Positions 28,878 to 38,525 of a stretch of 64,000 nt of DNA are shown piece by piece (the first letter of the stretch is position 1; each line of letters opens with the position of its first letter). This DNA comes from Faecalimonas sp. (lineage in GTDB: Bacteria; Bacillota; Clostridia; Lachnospirales; Lachnospiraceae). Below the pieces are notes generated by a model. That model made no database searches. It was not told the DNA's origin and was given only the letters and a program-made list of their open reading frames with translations. The translations under genes and the position numbers were made by a program. The stretch lies in assembly GCA_029264305.1 (NCBI GenBank), contig JARICA010000022.1, positions 62,001 through 126,000 on the forward strand, read 5' to 3'.

Positions 28878-30857
28878 TTACTCTTCCGTTTTCTTAAGTT
28901 CTTCTGTATTTTCTTCTTTCACAGATTCTAACTGTTCCGATTCTTCCACTCTCATTTCTATTCTTGATTTCTGTGGCTCCTCTTCACTTCCTTGCACCTC
29001 ATGAAAAATCTTCATAAATTCTTTACCTGTAATTGTCTCTTTTTCAATTAAGAATGCAGCAATTTTATCCAATGATTCACGATTTTCCAAAAGAAGACGT
29101 TTTGCTTCCTCATAAGCATCTTTTAACATTTTCATTACTTCTCTATCAATCTCTGCTGCCGTTTCTTCTCCACAATTCATTACTGGACGTCCATCTAAAT
29201 ATTTATGTTGAATAGATTCCAAACCAATCAAACCAAATTTTTCAGACATTCCATATTGCGTAATCATTGCTCGAGCAATCTTGGTTGCTTTTTCAATATC
29301 ATTTGAAGCCCCTGTTGTAACTGTATCAAAAACAATTTCTTCTGCAGCACGACCTGCAAGCATACCTACAAGCATTGCTTCTAACTCTTTCTTCGTATTT
29401 AAAAACTTCTCTTCTTCCGGAGTCTGCATAACATATCCTAAAGCTCCCATTGTTCTCGGTACAATTGTAATTTTCTGCACAGGTTCTGCATCTTTTTGCA
29501 ATGCACTTACCAATGCATGACCAACTTCATGATATGAAACAATTTTTCTTTCTTCTGCATTCATAATACGGTCTTTCTTTTCTTTTCCTACAAGAACAAC
29601 TTCTACAGCTTCAAATAAATCTGCTTGTGAAACTACTTGCCTTCCATTTTTAACCGCATTGATTGCAGCTTCATTAATCATATTCGCAAGATCTGAACCT
29701 ACAGCTCCTGAAGTTGCAAGAGCAATTGCCTCTAAATCCACCGTTTCATCCATTTTTACATCTTTTGCATGTACTTTTAACACATCGACACGACCTTTTA
29801 AATCTGGTGCATCTACAATAATTCGTCTATCGAAACGTCCCGGTCTTAGTAAAGCTGGATCCAAAATTTCTGGTCTATTTGTAGCAGCTAATAATAAAAG
29901 TCCTTTATCTGTATCAAATCCATCCATCTCTGCTAACAATTGATTTAGTGTTTGTTCACGTTCATCATTACTTCCCATAGCATTATCACGACTTTTTCCG
30001 ATAGCATCGATTTCATCGATAAAAATAATACATGGTGCCATGGCTTGTGCCTGTTTAAACAAATCTCTTACTCTCGAAGCACCTACACCAACATACATTT
30101 CCACAAATGCCGAACCTGAAAGCGAAAAGAATGGTACTTTCGCTTCTCCCGCAACAGCTTTTGCTAAAAGTGTTTTCCCTGTTCCCGGTGGTCCTACAAG
30201 CAACGCACCTTTTGGAAGTTTTGCACCAATACTTGTATATTTTCCTGGATTATGAAGGAAATCAACTACTTCCTGTAACGATTCCTTTGCTTCATCCTGA
30301 CCGGCCACATCTTTAAAGGTTACTCCAGTTTGTTTCTCTACATACATCTTGGCATTACTTTTGCCAATTCCCATCATTCCTCCACCTTTTGACATTTTTC
30401 TCATAAAAAATGAGAACACTCCAAATAAGAGTAATGTAGGTAATACCAATGTAAGCATAATGTTCCAAAAAATCTCGCTACCAGAATCTGGAATATCACG
30501 TCTATATTCTACTTTTGCCTTATACAATCTATCTGATAATGTATCATCTTTCATAACACCCGTATAATATTTCGGTGCCATCCCTGGAAACATAAATTCT
30601 GTATCCTTGCTTCCATCCCTTTTCTTTGGAGTAATCTCTATCTTATCTGAATAAACCTTAACTTTTTGTACTTTCCCTTGATCAACCATTTCCAAAAACT
30701 TGTTATACGAGATCTCCTTTGGATTACTTCCTGGCATAAATTGATATAATCCTAACACTAAAAGCAATGTCACTAGTGTTGTAAAAAGAATAATCGCCCA
30801 ACCCTGCTTGTTGTTTTTCTGGTTTTTATTCTTATTTTTATTATTTTTATTATCCAT
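28878..30857 (-). CDS. ftsH: ATP-dependent zinc metalloprotease FtsH
   Basis: Membrane-anchored AAA+ protease that degrades membrane and regulatory proteins. The 659 residues have two N-terminal membrane helices (about 20-40 and 125-145), Walker A GPPGTGKT near 222, the second region of homology ([11 protein letters not shown]), and the zinc site HEVGH at about 443-447. The last ~40 residues are acidic. ATG at 30857 has AGGAGGAAGGAT ahead; an ATG 21 bases earlier lacks one. A strong own promoter is present; divergent from the DUF1846 gene. Confidence 0.98.
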   Translation of the reverse strand: MDNKNNKNKNKNQKNNKQGWAIILFTTLVTLLLVLGLYQFMPGSNPKEISYNKFLEMVDQGKVQKVKVYSDKIEITPKKRDGSKDTEFMFPGMAPKYYTGVMKDDTLSDRLYKAKVEYRRDIPDSGSEIFWNIMLTLVLPTLLLFGVFSFFMRKMSKGGGMMGIGKSNAKMYVEKQTGVTFKDVAGQDEAKESLQEVVDFLHNPGKYTSIGAKLPKGALLVGPPGTGKTLLAKAVAGEAKVPFFSLSGSAFVEMYVGVGASRVRDLFKQAQAMAPCIIFIDEIDAIGKSRDNAMGSNDEREQTLNQLLAEMDGFDTDKGLLLLAATNRPEILDPALLRPGRFDRRIIVDAPDLKGRVDVLKVHAKDVKMDETVDLEAIALATSGAVGSDLANMINEAAINAVKNGRQVVSQADLFEAVEVVLVGKEKKDRIMNAEERKIVSYHEVGHALVSALQKDAEPVQKITIVPRTMGALGYVMQTPEEEKFLNTKKELEAMLVGMLAGRAAEEIVFDTVTTGASNDIEKATKIARAMITQYGMSEKFGLIGLESIQHKYLDGRPVMNCGEETAAEIDREVMKMLKDAYEEAKRLLLENRESLDKIAAFLIEKETITGKEFMKIFHEVQGSEEEPQKSRIEMRVEESEQLESVKEENTEELKKTEE

Positions 30858-30885
30858 ATCCTTCCTCCTATTTATCATCTATTCT

Positions 30886-30914
30886 ATTATAAGTATGGCT
30901 TCCTTATAAATCAA
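30886..30914 (-). promoter_or_regulatory. ftsH promoter
   Basis: On the minus strand: TTGATT, 17-base spacer, perfect TATAAT, 29 bases before the chosen ATG. Confidence 0.75.
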
Positions 30915-30967
30915 TAAAAAGATTGTGAAAACTACTATCCATTTCTAAAACTTCTATTAAATAGTTT

Positions 30968-30996
30968 TAGACAAATTTCTCTTTTTGTAGTATACT
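30968..30996 (+). promoter_or_regulatory. Promoter of the DUF1846 gene
   Basis: TAGACA, 17-base spacer, TATACT; start codon 57 bases downstream. One mismatch per box. Confidence 0.75.
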
Positions 30997-31052
30997 GTTT
31001 TTTTAGGTATGACAAGTTACTTATACAAATTAAAGGAAGAGGAAGCAAGTTT

Positions 31053-32531
31053 ATGAAAATCGGATTTGATAATGACAAATATTTAAAAATGCAATCGGAA
31101 CATATCCGTGAACGCATCAACCAATTTGATAACAAATTATATTTAGAATTTGGAGGAAAACTATTTGATGACTATCACGCATCTAGAGTATTACCAGGGT
31201 TTGCTCCTGATAGTAAACTCCGCCTCCTTATGCAACTTTCTGATCAAGCGGAAATTGTTATTGTTATCAGTGCTGGGGACATTGAAAAAAATAAAATTCG
31301 TGGTGATTTAGGAATCACATACGACACTGATGTTCTTCGTTTGATGGAAGCATTTAAAGAAAATGGGCTATTTGTAGGAAGTGTTGTAATTACTCAATAC
31401 TCTGGACAAAATAGTGCCAACTTATTTAAAAGTAAACTCGAACATTTAGGAATCAAAGTATATATTCATTACTGTATTGAAGGATATCCTTCAAATATCC
31501 CTCTCATTGTAAGTGATGATGGATATGGAAAAAATGATTACATCGAAACTTCAAGACCCCTTGTTATCATTACAGCTCCAGGTCCTGGAAGTGGAAAAAT
31601 GGCAACTTGCCTTTCTCAACTTTATCATGAACATAAACGAGGTGTTCGTGCTGGCTATGCCAAATTTGAAACTTTTCCTATTTGGAATATCCCACTAAAA
31701 CATCCTGTCAATCTCGCTTACGAGGCTGCTACCGCCGACTTAAATGATGTCAATATGATTGATCCTTTTCATTTAGAAACCTACGGTGTGACTACAGTAA
31801 ATTATAACCGTGACGTAGAAATTTTTCCTGTACTTGATGCAATTTTCGAAAAAATTTACGGTGAAAATCCATACAAATCTCCAACAGATATGGGGGTAAA
31901 TATGGTTGGAAACTGTATTTCCGACGATGAAGTTTGTCAAAACGCATCTAAACAGGAAATTATTCGTAGATATTACGACGCATTAAATGGGCTTTCTGAA
32001 GGAACTCATTCAGAAGAAGAGATTTTCAAAATTGAATTATTAATGAAACAAGCTCACGTTACAACTGATGATCGCATTGTTGTTTCTGCTGCATTAAAAC
32101 GTGCTGAAGAAACAGGTGCACCTGCTGCTGCAATTGAATTAGATGATGGAACAATTATTACTGGAAAAACATCTAATTTACTCGGAGCATCCGCTGCTCT
32201 TCTTTTAAATGCATTGAAATATCTTTGCAAAATAAATGATGAACTTCATATGATTTCACCAGAAGCAATAGAACCAATTCAAACTTTAAAGACAAAATAT
32301 CTTGGAAGTAAAAATCCACGTTTACACACAGATGAAGTTCTTCTTGCTCTATCAATCAGTGCTGCATCTAATTCAAATGCTGAACTTGCCTTAGAACAAA
32401 TTCCAAAATTAAAGGGATGTCAAGTACACACAACTGTTCGTTTATCTTCGGTAGATACAAAAATGTTTAAACGCCTTGGAATTCAATTAACAACAGAATC
32501 AAAAGATGAAAACAAAAGAATTTATCAATAA
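31053..32531 (+). CDS. DUF1846 domain protein
   Basis: The 492-residue protein aligns by eye with the DUF1846 family over its full length (MKIGFDNDKYLKMQSEHIRER, VLPGFAPDSKLRLL, TAPGPGSGKMATCLSQLYHEH). The TAPGPGSGKMATCLS segment at about 174-188 is P-loop-like, and the nearby text reads like a nucleotide-binding fold, but the family's reaction is not known to me. Cytoplasmic by composition. Expressed alone from its own promoter and closed by a terminator, divergent from ftsH. Confidence 0.92.
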   Translation: MKIGFDNDKYLKMQSEHIRERINQFDNKLYLEFGGKLFDDYHASRVLPGFAPDSKLRLLMQLSDQAEIVIVISAGDIEKNKIRGDLGITYDTDVLRLMEAFKENGLFVGSVVITQYSGQNSANLFKSKLEHLGIKVYIHYCIEGYPSNIPLIVSDDGYGKNDYIETSRPLVIITAPGPGSGKMATCLSQLYHEHKRGVRAGYAKFETFPIWNIPLKHPVNLAYEAATADLNDVNMIDPFHLETYGVTTVNYNRDVEIFPVLDAIFEKIYGENPYKSPTDMGVNMVGNCISDDEVCQNASKQEIIRRYYDALNGLSEGTHSEEEIFKIELLMKQAHVTTDDRIVVSAALKRAEETGAPAAAIELDDGTIITGKTSNLLGASAALLLNALKYLCKINDELHMISPEAIEPIQTLKTKYLGSKNPRLHTDEVLLALSISAASNSNAELALEQIPKLKGCQVHTTVRLSSVDTKMFKRLGIQLTTESKDENKRIYQ

Positions 32532-32534
32532 CAT

Positions 32535-32568
32535 AAAAAGGAAAGAGTTTTTTCTCTTTCCTTTTTTA
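32535..32568 (+). terminator. Terminator, DUF1846 gene / DeoR regulator gene
   Basis: AAAAAGGAAAGAG pairs with CTCTTTCCTTTTT over a six-T loop; 13 pairs. Works on both strands of the convergent pair. Confidence 0.88.
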
Positions 32569-33318
32569 TATGGTACTCTTTATAATATTTGCTCCCATTT
32601 TGCTCAAAATTTCTTCTTCTTCTTTACTAAAACTTTTTTCTGTAACAACTCCAGTATAATCACTTAAACAATTAATCTTTGACATTGCTTGTCTACCAAA
32701 TTTAGAACCGTCCACAGCTAAATAAACTTTCGTACACTGTTTCGGTGTTTCTCTTTTCAACCACATTTTATCTATGGTAGGTGTCATCACCTCAAATTGA
32801 TCATTTATAGATGCAGCACCAAAAAATCCTATATCGAATTTAAAATCTTTTAACATCTGTGTTGCATAACGCCCAAACATGCTTCCCGTAGATTTTTGTA
32901 CATACCCTCCACATACAAATAATTCAACCTGACTATTTTTCAATAATTGTGCAATCTCCAAATCATTTGTTACAACCAAAATATCTGGAATCTCCATGAT
33001 TTTTCTAGCAATTTCATATGTTGTTGTTCCTGCATCTAAAAATACTGTATTTCCTGACTCCACATACTCAGCACATTTTTCTGCAATTGCAATTTTTTCT
33101 TCACGATAACTCGTTTGTTTATCTATATATGTTACTTCTTGTTTTATTACTGCTCCACCATGGCATCTCTCAATTTTTCCATCTTGTTGAAGTTTCAACA
33201 AATCTCGTCGTATGGTCATCGTACTCACATTTAAATCTTTTGCCAATTCTTCAACCTCTACACTACCGTGCTGATGGAGAAATTCTGTTATTTTCTCTCT
33301 TCTTTCTGCCGCAAGCAT
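32566..33318 (-). CDS. DeoR-family transcriptional regulator
   Basis: A 250-residue regulator with an N-terminal HTH (MLAAERREKITEFLHQHGSVEVEELAKDLNVSTMTIRRDL, quoted here only for its DeoR signature at STMTIRRDL) and a C-terminal sugar-phosphate sensor domain (FLDAGTTTYEIAR, VTNDLEIA, FFGAASI). Such proteins usually repress a sugar or sugar-acid operon and sense a phosphorylated intermediate. The ATG at 33318 has AAGGAGGGAATGAA ahead. It is the last gene of the sugar-acid locus, 109 bases after the gntP stop and behind a terminator, so it is probably partly uncoupled. Confidence 0.93.
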   Translation of the reverse strand: MLAAERREKITEFLHQHGSVEVEELAKDLNVSTMTIRRDLLKLQQDGKIERCHGGAVIKQEVTYIDKQTSYREEKIAIAEKCAEYVESGNTVFLDAGTTTYEIARKIMEIPDILVVTNDLEIAQLLKNSQVELFVCGGYVQKSTGSMFGRYATQMLKDFKFDIGFFGAASINDQFEVMTPTIDKMWLKRETPKQCTKVYLAVDGSKFGRQAMSKINCLSDYTGVVTEKSFSKEEEEILSKMGANIIKSTI

Positions 33319-33380
33319 TTCATTCCCTCCTTGCATCGCTAACCTAACTTGTTTTCAGTATACCATAGTTAAAGCAAAAA

Positions 33381-33424
33381 AACACTTGGAATACCTTGTT
33401 TCATAACGTAATATTCCAAGTATT
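33381..33424 (-). terminator. Terminator after the GntP permease gene
   Basis: Stem arms 33381-33393 and 33412-33424 (ACTTGGAATA/TATTCCAAGT) followed on the minus strand by a T run, between gntP and the DeoR gene. Confidence 0.8.
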
Positions 33425-33427
33425 TGT

Positions 33428-34831
33428 TTACATAAAGATATTTAAGATTAATAATTCTACTACACCAACTGCCCAAGCTACTGTCGATGTAATTGACCAT
33501 ACCCTAAGTTGATCTTTCGCTTCGCTAACACCTAATGTGCGGTTAACTACCCAAAAATAACTATCATTAAAATAACTAAAGAACAATGAACCAACACAAC
33601 AAGCTACAGCTCCTAAAAGTGGGCTTGCTCCAGATGCAATAATGATTGGAGCCGAAATGCTTGCTGCCGTCGTCATTGCAACCGTTCCAGATCCTTGAAT
33701 AAATCTCATTGCCGTAGCAATTAATAATGGTAATATAATAATTGGAATTGCTGTTTTCGCAAGTCCTTCTGCCATAAAATTTCCAAGTCCCGAATCTTTA
33801 ATAATTTGTCCAAGTGCACCACCACCACCAGTAACCAACATGATAATTCCTGCTGACATCATTCCTTTTTCCATTTCTACCAATGCGGTATGTCTATCTA
33901 ATTTTCTTCCCAATGTAAAAATAGCTACTACTAAGCCAAGCCCAACAGCAATAATCGGTTGTCCTAAGAATATCAATACACTCATAATTCCTTTTGTCTT
34001 CCCCATTGCTGTTGCTACTGTATTCACTAAAATCAAAATGATAGGAATAAGTAATGGAATAAAGGATTCTAATACACCTGGAAGATTTTTCATATCCATA
34101 GAAAAAGCGGCATCATAATCTGGTTCTTGATATTTCGCTTCTACAATTTCTCCATTTTCGTTAGGAATACGATAATATTTTTTAGACAAATACAACCGTG
34201 AATATGCAATACAAGCAATCGCCATAGGAATTGCTAAAAGGATTGTCATTAAAATAAAACTTCCAACATCAACACCAAAAATCCCACACACTCCTAATGG
34301 TCCTGGTGTAGGTGGAACTAGTGAATGTGTGATAACTAAACCTGCCGCTAAAGCAACTCCAAGCCCAATGACAGATTTCTTTGTTACTTTTGAAATTGCT
34401 TTTGCGATTGGTGCAAGTACAACAAATCCAGAATCACAAAAAATAGGAATAGACACAAGAAAGCCAGTAAAAGCCAATGCCTCTTCTTCTCTTTTCTTGC
34501 CAAACAATTTTAAAAATGTATGAGCCATTCTCTTTGCAGCTCCAGTCACCTCAAAGATTTGTCCCATCATAACTCCAAAACCGATTATAATTCCTATACT
34601 AGCTAATGTTCCACCGAATCCACTTGTAATTGAATTCAAAATACCGAATGTTCTTCCATCTTCTAATGTAATATTATTTAACGGCATGCCCCCTACTACA
34701 CCTACAATAACTGTACAAATAATCAGCGCTAAAAATGCTTGTATTTTTGTTTTTAATACCAAAAAAATTAAAACAATAATTCCAATCCCAAGTCCAAGTA
34801 ACATTCGTTCTCCGCTAAGTCCATTTACCAT
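33428..34831 (-). CDS. GntP-family sugar-acid permease
   Basis: A 467-residue transporter with about 12 helices. Family motifs include FGVMMGQIFEVTGAAKRMA, the helix-hairpin FLVSIPIFCDSGFVVLAPIAKA and the C-terminal MRFIQGSGTVAMTTAASISAP. GntP carriers move gluconate and related aldonic acids with protons. Next to a PdxA2-type dehydrogenase and a four-carbon acid sugar kinase, the likely substrate is D-threonate or D-erythronate; this is inference from context. AGGAGGTCAGATT precedes the ATG. It starts 11 bases after the pdxA2 stop. Confidence 0.92.
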   Translation of the reverse strand: MVNGLSGERMLLGLGIGIIVLIFLVLKTKIQAFLALIICTVIVGVVGGMPLNNITLEDGRTFGILNSITSGFGGTLASIGIIIGFGVMMGQIFEVTGAAKRMAHTFLKLFGKKREEEALAFTGFLVSIPIFCDSGFVVLAPIAKAISKVTKKSVIGLGVALAAGLVITHSLVPPTPGPLGVCGIFGVDVGSFILMTILLAIPMAIACIAYSRLYLSKKYYRIPNENGEIVEAKYQEPDYDAAFSMDMKNLPGVLESFIPLLIPIILILVNTVATAMGKTKGIMSVLIFLGQPIIAVGLGLVVAIFTLGRKLDRHTALVEMEKGMMSAGIIMLVTGGGGALGQIIKDSGLGNFMAEGLAKTAIPIIILPLLIATAMRFIQGSGTVAMTTAASISAPIIIASGASPLLGAVACCVGSLFFSYFNDSYFWVVNRTLGVSEAKDQLRVWSITSTVAWAVGVVELLILNIFM

Positions 34832-34842
34832 AATCTGACCTC

Positions 34843-35841
34843 CTATCTTTTAAAATTTGGAGCATATTTCGCTGCGAGTAAAATTGCTTCAATCATACTA
34901 ACTGCACTTACTAATCCTTTTCCTGCAATATCAAATGCCGTTCCATGATCTACAGACGTTCTTAAAATTGGCATTCCATTTGTAATTGCAATTGTTTTCT
35001 CAAAATCTAATGTTTTTGTTGCAATATGCCCTTGATCATGATACAAAGACAACACACTACTATATTTTCCTTGTGCAGCTTGATGAAATACAGAATCTGC
35101 CCCTATAGGACCTTCTACACTGTACCCTTGCCTTTGTAGTTCTTTAACTGCTGGAGCGATTTCCTCTACTTCTTCCCATCCAAATAAACCATGCTCTCCA
35201 CTGTGTGGATTTAATCCTGCTATTGCCATAACCCCATCTGCTACCCCTAATTTTTCTAATGCTTTTGTACAACGTTTTACATAATCTATAATTCTATCTT
35301 TCCGAATCATATCTAACATTTCTCTTAAAGAAACATGCCTTGTAAGAAAAAATACTCTTAATCCATTTGTTTCAAACATTGTCAAAGGATCCTCTGTATG
35401 CGTTAATGCTCCAAAAATTTCCGTATGACCAATAAAATCAACACTTCCTGCACGTAAAGATTCTTTATTAATAGGAGTTGTAGCTACTGCATCTACTTTT
35501 CCATCATTCGCTAATTCAATACTCTTTTCTATATAATCATATGCTGCTTTTCCACACATTCCATTTACTTTTCCAAATGAAAATTGCCCCATATCCATAT
35601 TATCCATATGAATAAGATTTAAAACACCTTCTCTATAGTCTCCCTGGTCTACTTCATCAATCATACGAATTGTCAAATTTTCTTTCGTAATTTTAATAGC
35701 ATTTTCCATTACTTCTTTATTTCCAACAATCACACAATTTGCAGCCTCTACTACTTTTTTGGTCGCAAGAGATTTTGCTACTATTTCTGGTCCAACACCT
35801 GCTGGATCTCCAATAGGAATTGCTATAAATGGTTTCTTCAT
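34843..35841 (-). CDS. pdxA2: PdxA2-type 4-phospho-D-threonate/erythronate dehydrogenase
   Basis: The 332-residue protein has the PdxA fold: [13 protein letters not shown] at about 6-18, the metal-binding and substrate contacts [25 protein letters not shown] near 210-223, and [12 protein letters not shown] near 270. PdxA proteins oxidise 4-phosphohydroxy-threonine in vitamin B6 synthesis, but the PdxA2 branch encoded beside a DUF1537 kinase oxidises 4-phospho-D-threonate or D-erythronate to a decarboxylating product (dihydroxyacetone phosphate). Context puts this one in that branch. The start at 35841 follows AGGAGGGAAAAAG; it lies 11 bases after the kinase gene. Confidence 0.9.
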   Translation of the reverse strand: MKKPFIAIPIGDPAGVGPEIVAKSLATKKVVEAANCVIVGNKEVMENAIKITKENLTIRMIDEVDQGDYREGVLNLIHMDNMDMGQFSFGKVNGMCGKAAYDYIEKSIELANDGKVDAVATTPINKESLRAGSVDFIGHTEIFGALTHTEDPLTMFETNGLRVFFLTRHVSLREMLDMIRKDRIIDYVKRCTKALEKLGVADGVMAIAGLNPHSGEHGLFGWEEVEEIAPAVKELQRQGYSVEGPIGADSVFHQAAQGKYSSVLSLYHDQGHIATKTLDFEKTIAITNGMPILRTSVDHGTAFDIAGKGLVSAVSMIEAILLAAKYAPNFKR

Positions 35842-35852
35842 CTTTTTCCCTC

Positions 35853-37157
35853 CTAAATGTATAATTTTTCTTTTAGATATGTTATGCACCGATTAATAGC
35901 ATCATTTTCTCCCTGACTCCCCCCTTTTGTAATAATATGTACGCCTTCAAACTCACCTTTCAAAAACTGCCCGTATGCTGCTAATGGAAGCACTTCATCT
36001 TTTAATAAGAGACCTGCTGTCTTGAATTTTCTACAAATAGCTACTGTTATATCTCCTCCACTTGTGTACAGCCCTTTAAAACTTGTTTCCCTTTTAAAAA
36101 TCTGATATGTAATTTCTGCAAAAGCACTGTTAATACACTCTGTCACTTCTTCCAATGAACAATTATTTTTCTCCATATATGGAATAAAATCAATTCTATT
36201 TTCCGGATAAATACCATCTCCAACTACTGTAGATATAATATTCTTACTGCTTTCTGCAAGAATCGCTTCTATTACACGTTCAATTTCCTTTGTTCTTTTT
36301 GACTCTCCTTCTAATAATTCTTTTGTTTGTACAAATACATTATTTGTACGCTGTGATAACCATAGCTCTTCTAGTTGATATCTCGTATTAGGATTTACAC
36401 TTCCAACAACTGCAAGTATTCGACTTTTTTCGTTTTTCTCTGCTGGAACAATTAATTTTCTAGATAATGTTGCGGTAAATACTCCTGGATCTACTGCTAC
36501 AATCTTTAATTTACTCGTAATAACCGCATCTGCAATCAAGTCCAAATCTTCCTGGGTTATGCAATCTAACACTAAAATTCTACTTCCAGTTCGCACACAT
36601 TCTTTCATTTTATTCGCTAAATAATGTTTTCCATGCATCAAATCCTTCATACAAATCAACGACACTTTATATTTGCTTTGTTCAGCAAATAATACTGCAA
36701 TCTCTGATTTTTTTACTGGAGTTTTGGGATCAATAGCAATATCTGTTTTGTGCAAGGGAATTCCATTCACTAACATATATCCACCTATGGCAATTCTTTT
36801 CGAACTCGGAAAACAGGGAGCAACAATCGCTATATATTCTTCCCCTAACTCATCTAACATTGCATCTGTCTCACTCCCTAAATTTCCCCTAAGGGTACTA
36901 TCAATTCTTTTTGAATATACTTTTACCTCTTCATTCTTCAACAGTTTACAAACATTTCTCACCCGGTTATAAGATATTTCCGCATCTACTCCTCTGCTAT
37001 CTGTCGGATATAACACGCAATCACATTCTGATACCATTTCCAATTCAATTCGTTCCATGTTCATAACGGTATATGCTTTATAATTCATCTTTTTTAATAA
37101 CACTCCAGTGGCATTTGCTCCTGTCAAATCATCTGCAATCACTACACATTGTGGCAT
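35853..37157 (-). CDS. dtnK: Four-carbon acid sugar kinase (DtnK/DenK-type)
   Basis: The 434-residue kinase of the DUF1537 family has an N-terminal four-carbon acid sugar-binding domain ([19 protein letters not shown] at about 5-23, [11 protein letters not shown]) and a C-terminal nucleotide-binding domain ([27 protein letters not shown]). It is expected to phosphorylate D-threonate or D-erythronate at O-4, the substrate of the next gene's enzyme. A clear ribosome binding site GGGGTGAAAAT precedes the ATG. First gene of the kinase-pdxA2-gntP transcript; the choice between D-threonate and D-erythronate kinase is open. Confidence 0.9.
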   Translation of the reverse strand: MPQCVVIADDLTGANATGVLLKKMNYKAYTVMNMERIELEMVSECDCVLYPTDSRGVDAEISYNRVRNVCKLLKNEEVKVYSKRIDSTLRGNLGSETDAMLDELGEEYIAIVAPCFPSSKRIAIGGYMLVNGIPLHKTDIAIDPKTPVKKSEIAVLFAEQSKYKVSLICMKDLMHGKHYLANKMKECVRTGSRILVLDCITQEDLDLIADAVITSKLKIVAVDPGVFTATLSRKLIVPAEKNEKSRILAVVGSVNPNTRYQLEELWLSQRTNNVFVQTKELLEGESKRTKEIERVIEAILAESSKNIISTVVGDGIYPENRIDFIPYMEKNNCSLEEVTECINSAFAEITYQIFKRETSFKGLYTSGGDITVAICRKFKTAGLLLKDEVLPLAAYGQFLKGEFEGVHIITKGGSQGENDAINRCITYLKEKLYI

Positions 37158-37182
37158 ATTTTCACCCCTTTCTAAATTTCTT

Positions 37183-37240
37183 CTTATAACACCTTCGAAT
37201 GTTAATTGATGTTTGTTTTTGTTTTATTTTGTTTTATATT
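37183..37240 (-). promoter_or_regulatory. Promoter region and 10-bp-phased repeats before the sugar-acid operon
   Basis: A TATAAG -10 box on the minus strand at 37183-37188 has no good -35. Directly upstream lie three 10-base near-repeats, GTTTGTTTTT, GTTTTATTTT and GTTTTATATT (plus-strand 37211-37240). They could be a DeoR operator or an A-tract UP element. Confidence 0.45.
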
Positions 37241-37406
37241 ACTACTTTTATCAAATTTAGTCAATATTTTAATTATATTTATGTTCTTTTTTGTTCAAAA
37301 TAACATTTTCAAACATTCTTTATTTAGGAAATAACTATATTGAATTTATTTAAAACTACAAAATCATTTTCTTTTAGGAAAATTTATTTAGAATTGAAAG
37401 AATTGA

Positions 37407-37432
37407 GGAAACCGTAAAAATACGGTTTCCCT
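37407..37432 (-). terminator. Hairpin after lrgB
   Basis: GGAAACCGTA/TACGGTTTCC perfect 10-bp stem with a four-base loop. Only a weak T tract follows on the minus strand, so termination is likely but inefficient. The rest of 37241-37406 is AT-rich and shows nothing further. Confidence 0.6.
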
Positions 37433-37460
37433 AAGAATAATCATCCACTATTAGAAGTAT

Positions 37461-38153
37461 TTATAAAAACGTTGCAAATACAGATGCTCCAACAACTGTA
37501 ATCAATCCTGATACTACAATCGAAAGACTACTCATAGCCCCTTCGATTTCTCCAATTTCCAATGCTTTTGCTGTTCCCACAGCATGGGAAGAAGTACCAA
37601 ACGCAAGTCCTACCGCAATCGGCTCATATATTTTAAACAGTTTGCACACGCTTTGTCCTATGACATTGCCAAGTACTCCAGTCACAATAATAACAGCTAC
37701 TGTAATTGTTGTAATTCCACCAAGTTCATCTGCTACCCCGATTCCTATAGCCGTTGTAATAGACTTCGGTAATAATGTAACATATTCTCGATGAGATAAT
37801 CCAAAGAGATATGCCAATACCAATACACTAAAAAGACTAGATAAAACACCTGATACTATTCCAAGAAAAATCGCTAGACCATTTTCTTTCAACAGAGTAA
37901 TCTTCTGATAAAGAGGAATTGCCAATGCTACCGTTGCTGGGGTTAAAAGATAACTTAAATATTTCGCCGTTTCATTATACGTATCATAATCAATGTGAAA
38001 AACAAGAAGAAAACCAACCACAAATACGATTGACACAAGTAACGGATTTAAAATTCCCCACTTTAATTTTTTCTTTAAAAATAATCCAATCCCATAAGCG
38101 ACAATGCTAATTGTCACCCCAAAATAAACTGATTCAGTTACTATTGTTTTCAC
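37461..38153 (-). CDS. lrgB: LrgB/CidB-family membrane protein
   Basis: The 230-residue, seven-helix protein has the LrgB signature PKSITTAIGIGVADELGGI near 128-146 and SHAVGTAKALEIGEIEGAMSSL near 185-207. LrgAB complexes were first described as regulators of murein hydrolases; in Bacillus the homologous pair transports pyruvate, and the plant fusion PLGG1 exports glycolate and glycerate. Start overlaps lrgA by 20 bases, so the two subunits are translationally coupled. No LytSR-type two-component genes are nearby. Confidence 0.93.
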   Translation of the reverse strand: MKTIVTESVYFGVTISIVAYGIGLFLKKKLKWGILNPLLVSIVFVVGFLLVFHIDYDTYNETAKYLSYLLTPATVALAIPLYQKITLLKENGLAIFLGIVSGVLSSLFSVLVLAYLFGLSHREYVTLLPKSITTAIGIGVADELGGITTITVAVIIVTGVLGNVIGQSVCKLFKIYEPIAVGLAFGTSSHAVGTAKALEIGEIEGAMSSLSIVVSGLITVVGASVFATFL

Positions 38154-38511
38154 TATTTTCCCCCCTCTTCTTTAAGCGAATTATCATCTGCGTAATCTTT
38201 CCTGTACACACCATAACAATTACTGTTGTTATAAATGTAATAACTATCACTGGTAGTAATATTTCCTTTAAATCCGCCCACGCCACTATAATCCCAACAG
38301 CTGCTGGAATAAACATAGGAGGCATAATATCTATTAAAAAATCTCCAGCTATTTTTACCTGATTTAATTTTATAATCTTTGTACACAGACAAAATAGCAT
38401 TAATAATAGTCCATAAATACTTGCTGGAATTGGTAGAGGAATAACACTATGCAAAACCTCTCCAATAAATGTCATCGTTAAAATAACACCAAATTGATAT
38501 AATAACCTCAT
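38134..38511 (-). CDS. lrgA: LrgA/CidA-family membrane protein
   Basis: A 125-residue protein with four hydrophobic helices and the CidA/LrgA core (IPLPIPASIYGLLLMLFCL, MPPMFIPAAVGII). Partner of LrgB. Start follows AAAGGATGAAAAG; it begins 14 bases after the HAD phosphatase stop and is in the same transcript. Two other open frames in this stretch have no family match. Confidence 0.92.
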   Translation of the reverse strand: MRLLYQFGVILTMTFIGEVLHSVIPLPIPASIYGLLLMLFCLCTKIIKLNQVKIAGDFLIDIMPPMFIPAAVGIIVAWADLKEILLPVIVITFITTVIVMVCTGKITQMIIRLKKRGENSENNSN

Positions 38512-38525
38512 CTTTTCATCCTTTA

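Noticed and set aside
37158..37460. Small gene in the 303-base gap between lrgB and dtnK
   Set aside because: Only short AT-rich frames with no site; the gap is explained by a hairpin and promoter elements.
38153..38392. 79-codon minus-strand frame inside lrgA
   Set aside because: Out of frame with the conserved LrgA sequence; Tyr/Ser/Gly-rich and lacks a site.
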